A stretch of DNA of 64,000 nt from CAZUCE01 sp964619265. GTDB lineage: Bacteria > Planctomycetota > UBA1135 > GCA-002686595. Shown here in pieces: positions 48,987 to 56,857 of the stretch. A program made the translations under genes and the position numbers. The stretch lies in assembly GCA_964619265.1 (NCBI GenBank), contig CAZUCE010000020.1, positions 11,675 to 75,674 on the forward strand, written 5' to 3'. Under the pieces are notes generated by a model. The model did no database searches. It was not told where the DNA came from and was given only the letters and a program-made list of their open reading frames with translations. Position 1 is the stretch's first letter; every line of letters begins with the position of its first letter.

Positions 48987-49070
48987 GGTGCCATGACTTT
49001 GGCCAACAGCCTTTGGGGCCTCGTCGTAGGTAGGTTTCGCTGCTGCCCTTGTCCCTGGTTCCCGATAAAC

Positions 49071-50237
49071 ATGACTCTCTCGCTTCTGCCCTTGTGCCTC
49101 CTCGCTCCCCTTGCTCAGGAAGTCCCGGATGGTCTCGATTGGGTCCAGCACATTCTGAGCCCCGATCCGGTTCTGATCTTCAAGGGGCCTGATTCGAAGG
49201 GAACTTCTTCCTGGCAACTTTGGCAGCCAGGTCAGACCCAGGCCTCGCGGCTGCTGACGTCCAAGATGGCCGTCGATTTTCTGGCGCGAGTGGACGACTC
49301 CGCCTTTGTGGTGATGGACTGGGCGACCGACCGCCTCATGTGGATCGACCTCGCGAATCAAGAATCGAAGGTGTTGTCGGACGGCGAGGAGATCGAGTTT
49401 TGTGGGCAGTCCGGAGGGCACGCCTGGTTCCTAGCGTCGTCTGCGAATCCAGCAGAGCCCTCCGCTCGCCTCATGACGGTTTCAACGGGATCGCGTATCC
49501 GGACCCATGCTCATCCGGTTGAGTACGTGCTAGGAGTTTGCGAGGATCGAGCGCTGGTTGAGATGGAAGGGCAAGTCCACTGGGTCGATGCGAATGGAGT
49601 TCTGACTGGCCTGCCTGTGACCACCCAAGACCTATGGCCATCGGGCAGAGAAATTTCGCCCGACGGCCGTTGGTTGGCTCTCTCCACGAAGTGCGAATCG
49701 CAACTCGAGATTCTGGAGCTCGAAGCGCCCTTTACCCAGCGCTCCCTCCCGGTCGGCAGCGGCGTCCACGGGTTCTCTAGCTTCTCCTCTCGCTTGGCGT
49801 TTGTTTGGAGTGAATCGGGAACCCTGCGGTTCTCCGAGACGGTCTACCCAGAAGTCGGCGAGCGCTTGACCAGCGGCCGATTCCAGTTCGTCGAGTTCGA
49901 CCCCAAGCTTGGAGAGCGAGTGCGCGAGGTTCCCTACGGAGGCGAATCCCTGGGGTTGGGTCACCTAGACCCGCCGCGGACGGGAGGGCTCGAGTCGCAG
50001 CCTTCGATGACTTCCGGCCCGGGCGCCCACACCGTGACCTGGAAGGACGGAACTTTGGCGCTGGAGGATTCCAAGCTCCTGTTCCATTCGCGAGTCTCCC
50101 CGTCCGGCAACCTGCGGTGCGTGTTCCTAGAGGAGAGCCAAGGAGTCTGGGCGCTCGATGAAGAACAGAAGCAGATTCAGCGGATCTCGGAACGGGCTCT
50201 GGGGCCGCTTGCTGAGCCGGTTTGGTTCGAGCTCTAA
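49071..50237 (+). CDS. Exported protein of unknown function, probable beta-propeller
   Basis: A 388-residue protein. It opens with a short signal peptide (MTLSLLPLCLLAPLAQ) and continues in repeated beta-type segments, for example DRLMWIDLANQESKVLSDG and DGRWLALSTKCESQLEILEL, which recall TolB or WD40-like blades (SPDGRWLAL pattern), but no family is certain. The ATG at 49071 is chosen because it directly precedes the signal; the frame runs upstream into the gap. Codon use is somewhat less GC-biased in places than in the neighbours. Function unknown. Confidence 0.65.
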   Translation: MTLSLLPLCLLAPLAQEVPDGLDWVQHILSPDPVLIFKGPDSKGTSSWQLWQPGQTQASRLLTSKMAVDFLARVDDSAFVVMDWATDRLMWIDLANQESKVLSDGEEIEFCGQSGGHAWFLASSANPAEPSARLMTVSTGSRIRTHAHPVEYVLGVCEDRALVEMEGQVHWVDANGVLTGLPVTTQDLWPSGREISPDGRWLALSTKCESQLEILELEAPFTQRSLPVGSGVHGFSSFSSRLAFVWSESGTLRFSETVYPEVGERLTSGRFQFVEFDPKLGERVREVPYGGESLGLGHLDPPRTGGLESQPSMTSGPGAHTVTWKDGTLALEDSKLLFHSRVSPSGNLRCVFLEESQGVWALDEEQKQIQRISERALGPLAEPVWFEL

Positions 50238-50258
50238 GCCAGTCGCTCGGCCTTCATC

Positions 50259-51416
50259 TCAGTTCGGCGCTCGGAACCGCATGACCCACGAGTCGAACCG
50301 GTCTTCGCCGAGCGCCGAGCTGAGCTTTGTAGCTAGCGCGTTCGTGCCGACTAGCGGCCAACTGAGCACGCCCTTGAGGCGTGTTTCGTTGAAGAACATC
50401 GCCTGGGGGATCGGGCGCGAGAGCTGGTAGCCGGAGCTCGCTTCGTGCACGTAGCCGCGGGCCTCGAGCCACTGCCTGACCGGCCCGCGGGGTGTGCCGT
50501 TCATCTCGCGCACGGGCAAGAGCGGTTTGTTGCGCTTGCGGTGACGCATACCGGTGGAAGTCGGGTGCAGATCGCCGACGACCAGCGTCGCGCCGGGGGC
50601 ACAGGTTCCCACGAGACCTTCCATCCAACCCTCGAAGTCGGGCGAGAAGCTGACGACGCCGGAGCTGATCACCAGGTCGTAGCGCTGCTCGTCTTCGGCG
50701 GGGAACGGCGGCTCTTCCCCGAAGCCGACCCGACCGGTGAAGTCGGCGATCCCGCTTTCGCGGGCGTTGCCCTCGGCGATGCGAACCATCTCGGGGCTCG
50801 GATCGAAAAATGCCAGGTGCGCGCCCTTGGACCGCAGGGCGGCTTCGATGCCCACCCAGCCGGCGCCGCAACCGAAGTCTAGGATGCGGGAGGCGGTGTG
50901 GCTGCCGCTGTAGCTGCCGACCAGGCGGCGCATCCAGCGGAAGTGGGGGTAGCCGGGACCGCCGGGCTCGCCGTTCCAGCCGCTGGCGTTCGAGTCGAAC
51001 TTCTCGACCGTGGCGTCCTTGGACAGCACGTGCTCCCGGCGCCGCAGGGCCAGGAAGGCACCGTCCTCCCCGGCGCACGTGCCGAGATCCTCGCGGCCCG
51101 AGAGGCTCTCGCGGCTGAGGCTGCCTCCGCGGACCCGGTAGATCGCGACCGCGTGGAAGCGGGGCCACGCCTGATTGCGCAGCTCGGCCAGCGCTGGCGA
51201 ACCGGGCGCTCCGGGGGCAAACAGCAGGAGCAGGCCGCGGGGACCCACCTGGGCTCCCGCGGTGGCCACATCGGCCGCGTGGGAGACCTGGCAAGCGTCC
51301 TCGGACCGGCTGCGCAGGGCGGTGATGGCCAGGCCCAGATCAGCCAGAATCGGCTCGAGGACCGAGTCGGGGATGGGGGGGGCGGGGCTCTCTTGTAGGT
51401 TCGGCGTGGTACTCAC
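50259..51416 (-). CDS. Class I SAM-dependent methyltransferase with N-terminal extension
   Basis: A 385-residue protein. The methyltransferase domain begins at about residue 190: RILDFGCGAGWVGIEAAL is the SAM-binding motif I, AHLAFFDPSPEMVRIAEGNA motif II and LVISSGVVSFSPDFEGW motif IV. The first 170 residues are a less conserved region (LLLLFAPGAPGSPALAELR) that might bind a substrate. I choose the GTG at 51416, since the longer frame (to 51572) crosses into the divergent panB gene. The substrate is unknown. Confidence 0.82.
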   Translation of the reverse strand: MSTTPNLQESPAPPIPDSVLEPILADLGLAITALRSRSEDACQVSHAADVATAGAQVGPRGLLLLFAPGAPGSPALAELRNQAWPRFHAVAIYRVRGGSLSRESLSGREDLGTCAGEDGAFLALRRREHVLSKDATVEKFDSNASGWNGEPGGPGYPHFRWMRRLVGSYSGSHTASRILDFGCGAGWVGIEAALRSKGAHLAFFDPSPEMVRIAEGNARESGIADFTGRVGFGEEPPFPAEDEQRYDLVISSGVVSFSPDFEGWMEGLVGTCAPGATLVVGDLHPTSTGMRHRKRNKPLLPVREMNGTPRGPVRQWLEARGYVHEASSGYQLSRPIPQAMFFNETRLKGVLSWPLVGTNALATKLSSALGEDRFDSWVMRFRAPN

Positions 51417-51480
51417 GATGGCCGAATCGTACCCCGGGCCGGGCTCCAGGCGCCCCGCTGCGCTAGCTTCTGGGTCACCC

Positions 51481-52302
51481 ATGTCGAGCTCAAACGGACG
51501 CCCCCGCCGGAAGGTCACCACCCAGACCCTTCGGAAGATGAAAGAACGCGGCGAGCGAATCACCGCGCTCACCGCCTACGACCACCTGATGGCCGCCTGC
51601 GTGGACGAGGCCGGGGTGGACGCGATTTTGGTCGGCGACTCGGTCGCCACGGTCGTCCAGGGCCGCGATTCGACGGTCAGCGTGACCATGGAGCACATGC
51701 TTTACCACGCGGAGGTGGTCAGCCGCGCGGTCAAGCGAGCCCTGGTGATCGGCGATTTGCCATTCATGTCCTACCAGGTGAACCCGGACGAGGCGCTCCG
51801 CAACGCGGGCCGAATGATCCAGCAATCGGGGGTCGAGGCGATCAAAGTCGAGGGGGGGCTTGGCATCGCGCCGACCGTGCGGCGAATCGTCGATGCCGGC
51901 ATCCCGGTCATGGGGCACGTAGGCTTGACGCCCCAGTCGATCCACAAGTTTGGCACCTACAAGGTGCGCGCCACGAAGGAGCAGGAAGCCGAGGAGGTCT
52001 TCGAGGGCGCCCAGGCGCTCGAAGACGCTGGCGCGTTCGGCGTGGTCGTTGAGAAGGTTCCCGCCGAACTAGCCGAGCGCATCGCGCAGGAACTTGCGAT
52101 TCCGGTGATCGGGATCGGCGCCGGTCCGGCGTGCGACGGCCAGATCCTGGTGAGCCATGACATGCTCGGGCTTTACACCCGCTTCCAGCCGCGTTTCGTT
52201 CGTCGCTACGCGGAGTTGGGCGAAGAAATGCGCAGGGCCTTCGAGGCCTATGTGAGCGATGTGCGCTCGCGCGAATTCCCGACTCAAGACGAGAGTTACT
52301 GA
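51481..52302 (+). CDS. panB: 3-methyl-2-oxobutanoate hydroxymethyltransferase
   Basis: First committed enzyme of pantothenate (coenzyme A) synthesis, using 5,10-methylene-THF and alpha-ketoisovalerate. It has 273 residues. Motifs: ITALTAYDHLMA, DAILVGDSVATVVQG (metal Asp), MLYHAEVVSRA, VIGDLPFMSYQ, IKVEGG, VMGHVGLTPQS and IGIGAGPACDGQILVSHDMLG. The ATG at 51481 gives the normal start; upstream frame is unconserved. The end overlaps that of the convergent SDR gene by seven bases. panC and panD are not in the window. Folate from folD links the two steps only by cofactor. Confidence 0.96.
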   Translation: MSSSNGRPRRKVTTQTLRKMKERGERITALTAYDHLMAACVDEAGVDAILVGDSVATVVQGRDSTVSVTMEHMLYHAEVVSRAVKRALVIGDLPFMSYQVNPDEALRNAGRMIQQSGVEAIKVEGGLGIAPTVRRIVDAGIPVMGHVGLTPQSIHKFGTYKVRATKEQEAEEVFEGAQALEDAGAFGVVVEKVPAELAERIAQELAIPVIGIGAGPACDGQILVSHDMLGLYTRFQPRFVRRYAELGEEMRRAFEAYVSDVRSREFPTQDESY

Positions 52303-53054
52303 CCCTCCTTCACGACGCGCGTCGTGCTGATCTGATCGGTGGGCCAGATCACAATCTCGCCCAGGTTCACGTGGCGAGGCTGTTCGAGGACGAAGCGAAT
52401 CGTGCGTGCGATGTCGTCCGGCGCGAGCGGCTGGTACCCCCGGTAGACGCTGGCAGCTTTGCGCGTGTCCCCGTCGAAGCGAACCTCGCTGAATTCGGTT
52501 TGCACGAGTCCGGGGTCCACGGTGGTGAAGCGCACGCCGCGTCCGCCGGCGTCCTGACGGAGCCCTTCGTAGATGGCGCGTACCGCGTGCTTGCTGGCGC
52601 AATACACCGAGCCTCCGGGATACACCGAGCGGCCGGCGACAGAGCCGATCAGGATCACATCGCCGGACCCGCGCTCGAGCATTTTGGGCAAGCAGCCCCG
52701 CACGGTGTGCAGCAGGCCCTTGACGTTCGTATCGAGCATCGCATCCCAGTCGTCGGCCGCGGCATCCTGGACCAGATCCGTGCCCTTGGCCAGGCCGGCG
52801 TTGGCGACCACCACATCGAATTCCAGGGGCTCGAGCGCCGCGCGTACGGCAGCTCCGTTGCGGACGTCCAGTTCCAAAACGCTGGAGCCGGTGAGCTGCT
52901 GTGCAGCGGCGCTCAGCCGCTCGGCCCGGCGACCGGCGAGGGTGACCTTTGCGCCAGCTGCGGAGAGGGCATGCGCCGTGGCGAGGCCGATGCCGGAGGT
53001 GGCGCCGGTGACGAGGACGCGCTGGTCGCGCAGGGGAGTCTGAGGGCTCGACAT
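52296..53054 (-). CDS. Short-chain dehydrogenase/reductase
   Basis: A 252-residue SDR of the YdfG-like classical type. The cofactor motif is VLVTGATSGIGLATA, followed by NAGLAK, the catalytic Ser in IGSVAG, and YCASKHAV (Tyr-x3-Lys). The ending PDDIARTIRFVLEQP is characteristic of this group, which oxidises 3-hydroxy acids or serine. ATG at 53054 is chosen over a GTG at 53090. It starts 44 bp after the sulfatase 2 end and may be cotranscribed with it, but no functional link is apparent. Confidence 0.88.
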   Translation of the reverse strand: MSSPQTPLRDQRVLVTGATSGIGLATAHALSAAGAKVTLAGRRAERLSAAAQQLTGSSVLELDVRNGAAVRAALEPLEFDVVVANAGLAKGTDLVQDAAADDWDAMLDTNVKGLLHTVRGCLPKMLERGSGDVILIGSVAGRSVYPGGSVYCASKHAVRAIYEGLRQDAGGRGVRFTTVDPGLVQTEFSEVRFDGDTRKAASVYRGYQPLAPDDIARTIRFVLEQPRHVNLGEIVIWPTDQISTTRVVKEGQ

Positions 53055-53098
53055 GCGCGGAGGGTACGTAGTCGAGCCCGCCCCCGCCACAGCGAGTC

Positions 53099-54463
53099 TC
53101 AGCTAGAGATGAGCTTCAAGAGCTGGAGCCGGAGGGATTGGAAGGCGCCCAGGGCTTCGGGGCTCGGGTTGGGGGACGCGAGCAGGTCGACCTGCTCGAA
53201 TGGATCGAACCACAGGTCGTAGAGTTGGAAGCTGTCCAGGAACCCGTTGCGGATCAGGCGGTAACGCTCGTCGCGAACGCCATAATTTTGGACCAGCGGG
53301 TTCGGCCCGTTGGGTTGGAACAGCTCGGAGAACGCGATGCTTCGAACCTCGGGCGCGTCGACGTCCATCAGGAACGGGGACAGGTCATGTCCGTCGAGCT
53401 TGGTACCGGTGGCCTGGGAGAAAGCCACCGGGTCGACTCCTGAAAAGCGCAGGATCGTCGGGAACAAGTCCGGCATCTCCACCAGCGCGTCGCAAGTCCT
53501 GCCGCGCTCGGGAATGAAGGCGCCTGCCACGATCAGCGGAACGTTGCAACCGCCTTCGTGCAGGGTCAGTTTGGCTTGTTCAGGGTCAAAGGGCGATTCA
53601 ACGCCGGCTTCGGGCGTCCCGTTGTCGCCAGCAAACACCAACGTCGTGGAGAGCAACTGGGGAAGCGAGAAGTTCGTGATCAACCGACCGATCTCTCGAT
53701 CCATCGCCTCGATCATCGCCTTGTATTGGGAGAGCTGAAGTTGTTCCACCGTCGCACCGGGCGGAACGTATTGGCTGTGCAGGTGCGGCGGGGGGTAGTC
53801 GAACGGCGCGTGCGGGGCGTTGAACGACACCATGCAGAACCACGGCTCGGGCGCGGTGGCGATCCAAGCCAACGCGTCATCGACGGTTGTCGTCGTGGCA
53901 TAGGCGGTGTTGAACGTCGCAACGCCGTCGACGAATTTCGTGTGGGCGTAATAGTTCTGGTTGCCCGAATCGAAATTGGCCATCGAGCCGGCGTGGTGGT
54001 CGTAGCCCTGGAGCAGGGGATGGGCCGGGCCGTTGTTGGGGGCTTGCCCGTTGGTCAGGTGCCACTTGCCGAGGACAGCCGTCGAGAACGGACTGGGCGC
54101 GAACTGGTCCAGGGCCTCGGGGATGGTGATTTCGGACAGCGGAAGCTCGGGGCCGCCGGCTTGGGTGATGAAGCCGATTCCCGTGCGGAATCCGTGGCGG
54201 CCGGTCTGGATCTGTGCTCGCGTAGGAGAGCAGCTCGGGTTTGCGTATGCGTTCGTGAAGCGGACGCCATAGGAGGCGATGAGATCGAGCCAGATGGTCG
54301 GAGGCGGATCGGCCCCCTCGCCGTAGGACCCGAGCTGATCGACCCCGAAGTCGTCCGCCAGGATCAACAGGGTGTTTTGGGCCCCGGCGGGCTGCGCGAG
54401 CAGACCGGCGAGCGCAGTGGTGAGCAGAGCCGCGAGCGGGGCGGGCTGGCGTTGGTCGTTCAT
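53099..54463 (-). CDS. Exported sulfatase without the shared C-terminal domain (sulfatase 2)
   Basis: A 454-residue sulfatase paralogous to that at 23409. Signal peptide: APLAALLTTALAGLLAQPAGAQ. The active-site Cys78 is in NPSCSPTRAQIQTGRHG (C-x-P-x-R, formylglycine), metal ligands in LADDFG (37-38) and the GDNGT motif. Both proteins share DFGVD and GSYGEG or GAYGEG, plus the FRTGIG block. It stops about 110 residues earlier, ending soon after the conserved sulfatase fold with QLLKLISS. This contrast is useful when judging the shared tail of sulfatase 1. Confidence 0.93.
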   Translation of the reverse strand: MNDQRQPAPLAALLTTALAGLLAQPAGAQNTLLILADDFGVDQLGSYGEGADPPPTIWLDLIASYGVRFTNAYANPSCSPTRAQIQTGRHGFRTGIGFITQAGGPELPLSEITIPEALDQFAPSPFSTAVLGKWHLTNGQAPNNGPAHPLLQGYDHHAGSMANFDSGNQNYYAHTKFVDGVATFNTAYATTTTVDDALAWIATAPEPWFCMVSFNAPHAPFDYPPPHLHSQYVPPGATVEQLQLSQYKAMIEAMDREIGRLITNFSLPQLLSTTLVFAGDNGTPEAGVESPFDPEQAKLTLHEGGCNVPLIVAGAFIPERGRTCDALVEMPDLFPTILRFSGVDPVAFSQATGTKLDGHDLSPFLMDVDAPEVRSIAFSELFQPNGPNPLVQNYGVRDERYRLIRNGFLDSFQLYDLWFDPFEQVDLLASPNPSPEALGAFQSLRLQLLKLISS

Positions 54464-54536
54464 GGCTGATCTCGTAGACGGACGGGGAGGGCGATCCGTT
54501 CCACCTCTCTAGGCTACCCTGCCGGCCGTGTTGCCT

Positions 54537-54570
54537 CCGGCGGGCCCCGGAATACCCGGGGGGCCGCCGG
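54537..54570. terminator. GC-rich hairpin in the sulfatase 2 / OsmC interval
   Basis: CCGGCGGGCCCCGG (54537-54550) pairs with a nearly complementary CCCGGGGGGCCGCCGG region (54555-54570) around a short AATA loop. It lies in the 240-bp divergent interval 54464-54703, so it is unlikely to end either neighbouring gene and may be structural. A T-run (54602-54607) follows 30 bases later without a stem. Confidence 0.25.
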
Positions 54571-54703
54571 TTGCGACTCGGCTGCCCTCGATTTAAACGG
54601 CTTTTTTGGGGCCGGTGGGTCCCCGATCTGGGCCTCGCGCTTCCCCAGCTCTTGGGCCGAGCCCTCCCCGGCCCTGTTCCCAGACTGCTTCACCTTTCTC
54701 CTT

Positions 54704-55129
54704 ATGGTCGAAATCGACATTGCCTTCGAAGGCTCCCTGCGCTGCCGCAGCGCCCACGGCCCCTCGGGCGTGGAAGTGCGAACCGATGCACCTACCGACA
54801 ACCAAGGGCTGGGGGCGTCTTTCTCGCCGACCGACCTGGTCGCCACAGGTCTTGGGACCTGCATGCTGACCATCCTTGGAATCGCCGCGGCCGCGCGGGG
54901 CATCGACGTGACCGGAGCTCGGGGGCGGGTCGTCAAGCGCATGGTGGCCGACCCAAACCGCCGCATCGGAGCCCTCGACGTGCATCTTGAGTTTCCCGTG
55001 GAGGTCTCCGAACAGGATCGCCGGGCGCTGGAGGCCGCCGCGCATTCGTGCCCGGTCAAGTTGAGCCTGGCCGCTGAAGTCGAGGTCACGGCGAGCTTCG
55101 AGTGGGGCGTCGGGGCGGCCACTTCTTGA
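54704..55129 (+). CDS. OsmC family protein
   Basis: A 141-residue OsmC/YhfA-type protein, possibly a thiol-dependent peroxidase for organic hydroperoxides. The two Cys of the active site are Cys53 (GTCMLTILG) and Cys116 (HSCPV), separated by the usual distance. SFSPTDLVATGLGTC and AAHSCPVKLSLA are the family blocks. The stop overlaps the next gene by TTGA if the TTG start is used there, or by 28 bases otherwise. A specific peroxide substrate cannot be read from the sequence. Confidence 0.9.
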   Translation: MVEIDIAFEGSLRCRSAHGPSGVEVRTDAPTDNQGLGASFSPTDLVATGLGTCMLTILGIAAAARGIDVTGARGRVVKRMVADPNRRIGALDVHLEFPVEVSEQDRRALEAAAHSCPVKLSLAAEVEVTASFEWGVGAATS

Positions 55130-55887
55130 CCGAATCTGCGCCCATCCACCAACGCGCTTCGGGCTTTTGGCTCGGGGCGTCCAGCTTGGCTTGCTGCGTG
55201 GCCGCCGCGGCCTACGTGGCCCTGGGCACCCGGGGCTGGTTGGGCTTCGAGGAGCTTCCAGCTGCCCTGACAGGGATATCAAATGCCCTGACAGGGAGCC
55301 CAAATGCCCTGACAGGGCGAATCGACTACGACTCAGGGATCCTGGCGCGCGGTCTGCTGGTCGAGGTCTGCGGGCTGTTTTTGGCGACTTTGGCCCTCGG
55401 ACACGCCGGGCGGCAAGCCGCGACGGCTCGATCCACCCTCGCTCTGGAAGCAGCCGTCTTGTTGGGCGCCCTGTTCCTTGCGCTGTGGGGGCTTGCCGTT
55501 GACCCAGGTTCGAGGCTCTCATCGCTGGGGCTCCTGCGGGCGATCACGATCGGCTCCTGGCCCATGGATCCTTGGATTTCCCTGCGCGATCTGCTGCTGC
55601 TCGCTGGGTTTGCTTTCGTCCCGCTGCCCAGCCGAGGACTGCGCTCGATCCGGCCGGTGCTGATTGCGCTGACCGCGGCCCTTCTGTTCGCCCCGCTACT
55701 TGGGGTCGCCCTGGTTTCCAGTCGCTGGCAGCGCTCGGGCCTCTTGGTGCCCGCTCTTGTCCTCGGTTTGGGTGCCCTATGGCTGGCCTTGGATTCGCGG
55801 GGAGCCCCTGGCCCGGGAGTCCTCACCCTGGCGCTGGTCCCGCTGGGACTCTTCGGCGCAGCTCGCCGGGGCGTTCCCCAGACGTAA
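55102..55887 (+). CDS. Polytopic membrane protein of unknown function
   Basis: A 261-residue protein with about seven hydrophobic segments, among them ASSLACCVAAAAYVAL, LLVEVCGLFLATLALG and VLIALTAALLFAPLLGVALV. I recognise no family. A 7-residue tandem repeat (AALTGIS, NALTGSP, NALTGRI) lies in the first extracytoplasmic or cytoplasmic loop. Two starts are possible: GTG at 55102, or TTG at 55126, which overlaps the OsmC stop as TTGA and would remove eight residues. Cotranscription with the OsmC gene is likely; a functional link is unknown. Confidence 0.65.
   Translation: MGRRGGHFLTESAPIHQRASGFWLGASSLACCVAAAAYVALGTRGWLGFEELPAALTGISNALTGSPNALTGRIDYDSGILARGLLVEVCGLFLATLALGHAGRQAATARSTLALEAAVLLGALFLALWGLAVDPGSRLSSLGLLRAITIGSWPMDPWISLRDLLLLAGFAFVPLPSRGLRSIRPVLIALTAALLFAPLLGVALVSSRWQRSGLLVPALVLGLGALWLALDSRGAPGPGVLTLALVPLGLFGAARRGVPQT
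55263..55317. repeat. Three copies of a 13-bp dyad at exact 21-bp spacing inside a gene
   Basis: TGCCCTGACAGGG occurs at 55263-55275, 55284-55296 and 55305-55317, each time holding the dyad CCCTG-A-CAGGG. The period is 21 bp, two helical turns and also seven codons, so the pattern could serve as a protein repeat or as stacked binding sites. The number of copies is too low for a CRISPR. Confidence 0.75.
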
Positions 55888-56006
55888 AGAGCGGACAGAT
55901 CCGGGGTTCCCCGCCTCGACGGGGCCTCGGGTGGCTGATAGCCTCCCGCCCTGCCTTCGGAGCCCCAAGTTGGGCCCCCGAGTGCCCCAAGAACCGCGCG
56001 CCGAGC

Positions 56007-56849
56007 ATGACCGTATCGATCTGTGTGATCGGCGCCCTCCGCGCCACCTACGACGCCGAAGCTGCCTTCGACGGCGAGAGCCGTCCGGCCGGAATCGGAG
56101 TGCTGCTCTCGGTCGCGCTGGCCCGCCTGGGCGCCGAAGTGCGCTTCCTGGCCGGAGCCCGCGAGAACGTCGCCACCCCGAGTGCTCGCGCGCCGTTGGT
56201 TGCCGAGGGCATCGACGTCCACCCCTTCTTGCTCGGCGAGCCCGCCAGCGCTGACCCTGAATCCACCGAGTCCGCGCCGGACCCGCTGCCCGAGCTCGCC
56301 ACGGTGTTGCGCGACCTGCCGGATGTGGACCTCCTGGTGCTCCAACTCGAACTGCCCGATCCACCGCTCGAGCAGGTTCTCGCCGCGGCCCGCGAGGAAT
56401 CGCGCCGGGTCGTGCTGCACGCCCTGCCGGCGCGTCCCCTGGAGAGCGACTGCCTAGCCAACGTGGAGCTGCTGATCGCGACCAACGACGACGCGATTAC
56501 GCTGACTCGCCAGGAGGGCGAGAAGGTCTCGCGCAAGGGACTAGCTCGCAGGCTCAGTGCGCTCGGACCCGCGCGCATCACGCTGACTTCCATCGAGGGC
56601 CGGGCGCTGAGTTTTGACGGCGAGACGTTTCATGAGGCCAAAAGTGAACCCGGCGAAGACGCGCCCACCGGCCTGACCGCACAGTTCTTGTTTTCGGCCG
56701 CCCTGAGCGTGGCCTACGCGCGCGGCCACAACGCCGAGCGGGCCTTGCGCGTGGCCACCGCAGCGGTCGGCCTACCGATCGCAGGCTCCGGCGACTTCCC
56801 TGGTCTGCCCAGCGCTCGGGACCTCGAGGCGATCGAAGAGTCGAGCTGA
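56007..56849 (+). CDS. PfkB/ribokinase-like protein with altered catalytic motif
   Basis: A 280-residue protein of the ribokinase-like fold. It opens with VSICVIGALRA, has the Gly-rich PAGIGVLLSVALARLGAEV stretch (positions about 31-50), and near the C-terminus EDAPTGLTAQFLFSAALSVA at the place of the family signature DTTGAGDAF, whose Asp is the catalytic base. Here the Gly-Ala-Gly-Asp becomes Gly-Leu-Thr-Ala, so the base is lost and kinase activity is doubtful. The ATG at 56007 gives the natural start. It stands between the membrane protein and ppx, in no clear operon. Confidence 0.75.
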   Translation: MTVSICVIGALRATYDAEAAFDGESRPAGIGVLLSVALARLGAEVRFLAGARENVATPSARAPLVAEGIDVHPFLLGEPASADPESTESAPDPLPELATVLRDLPDVDLLVLQLELPDPPLEQVLAAAREESRRVVLHALPARPLESDCLANVELLIATNDDAITLTRQEGEKVSRKGLARRLSALGPARITLTSIEGRALSFDGETFHEAKSEPGEDAPTGLTAQFLFSAALSVAYARGHNAERALRVATAAVGLPIAGSGDFPGLPSARDLEAIEESS

Positions 56850-56857
56850 AGGCGGGG

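Noticed and set aside
48828..49072. Frames that run through the N block
   Set aside because: They contain unknown residues from the gap and no motif on either side; the exported protein is started after the gap at 49071.
55263..55317. Possible CRISPR
   Set aside because: The repeat is only 13 bp with 8-bp gaps and three copies, and it lies inside a translated frame; no cas gene is present.
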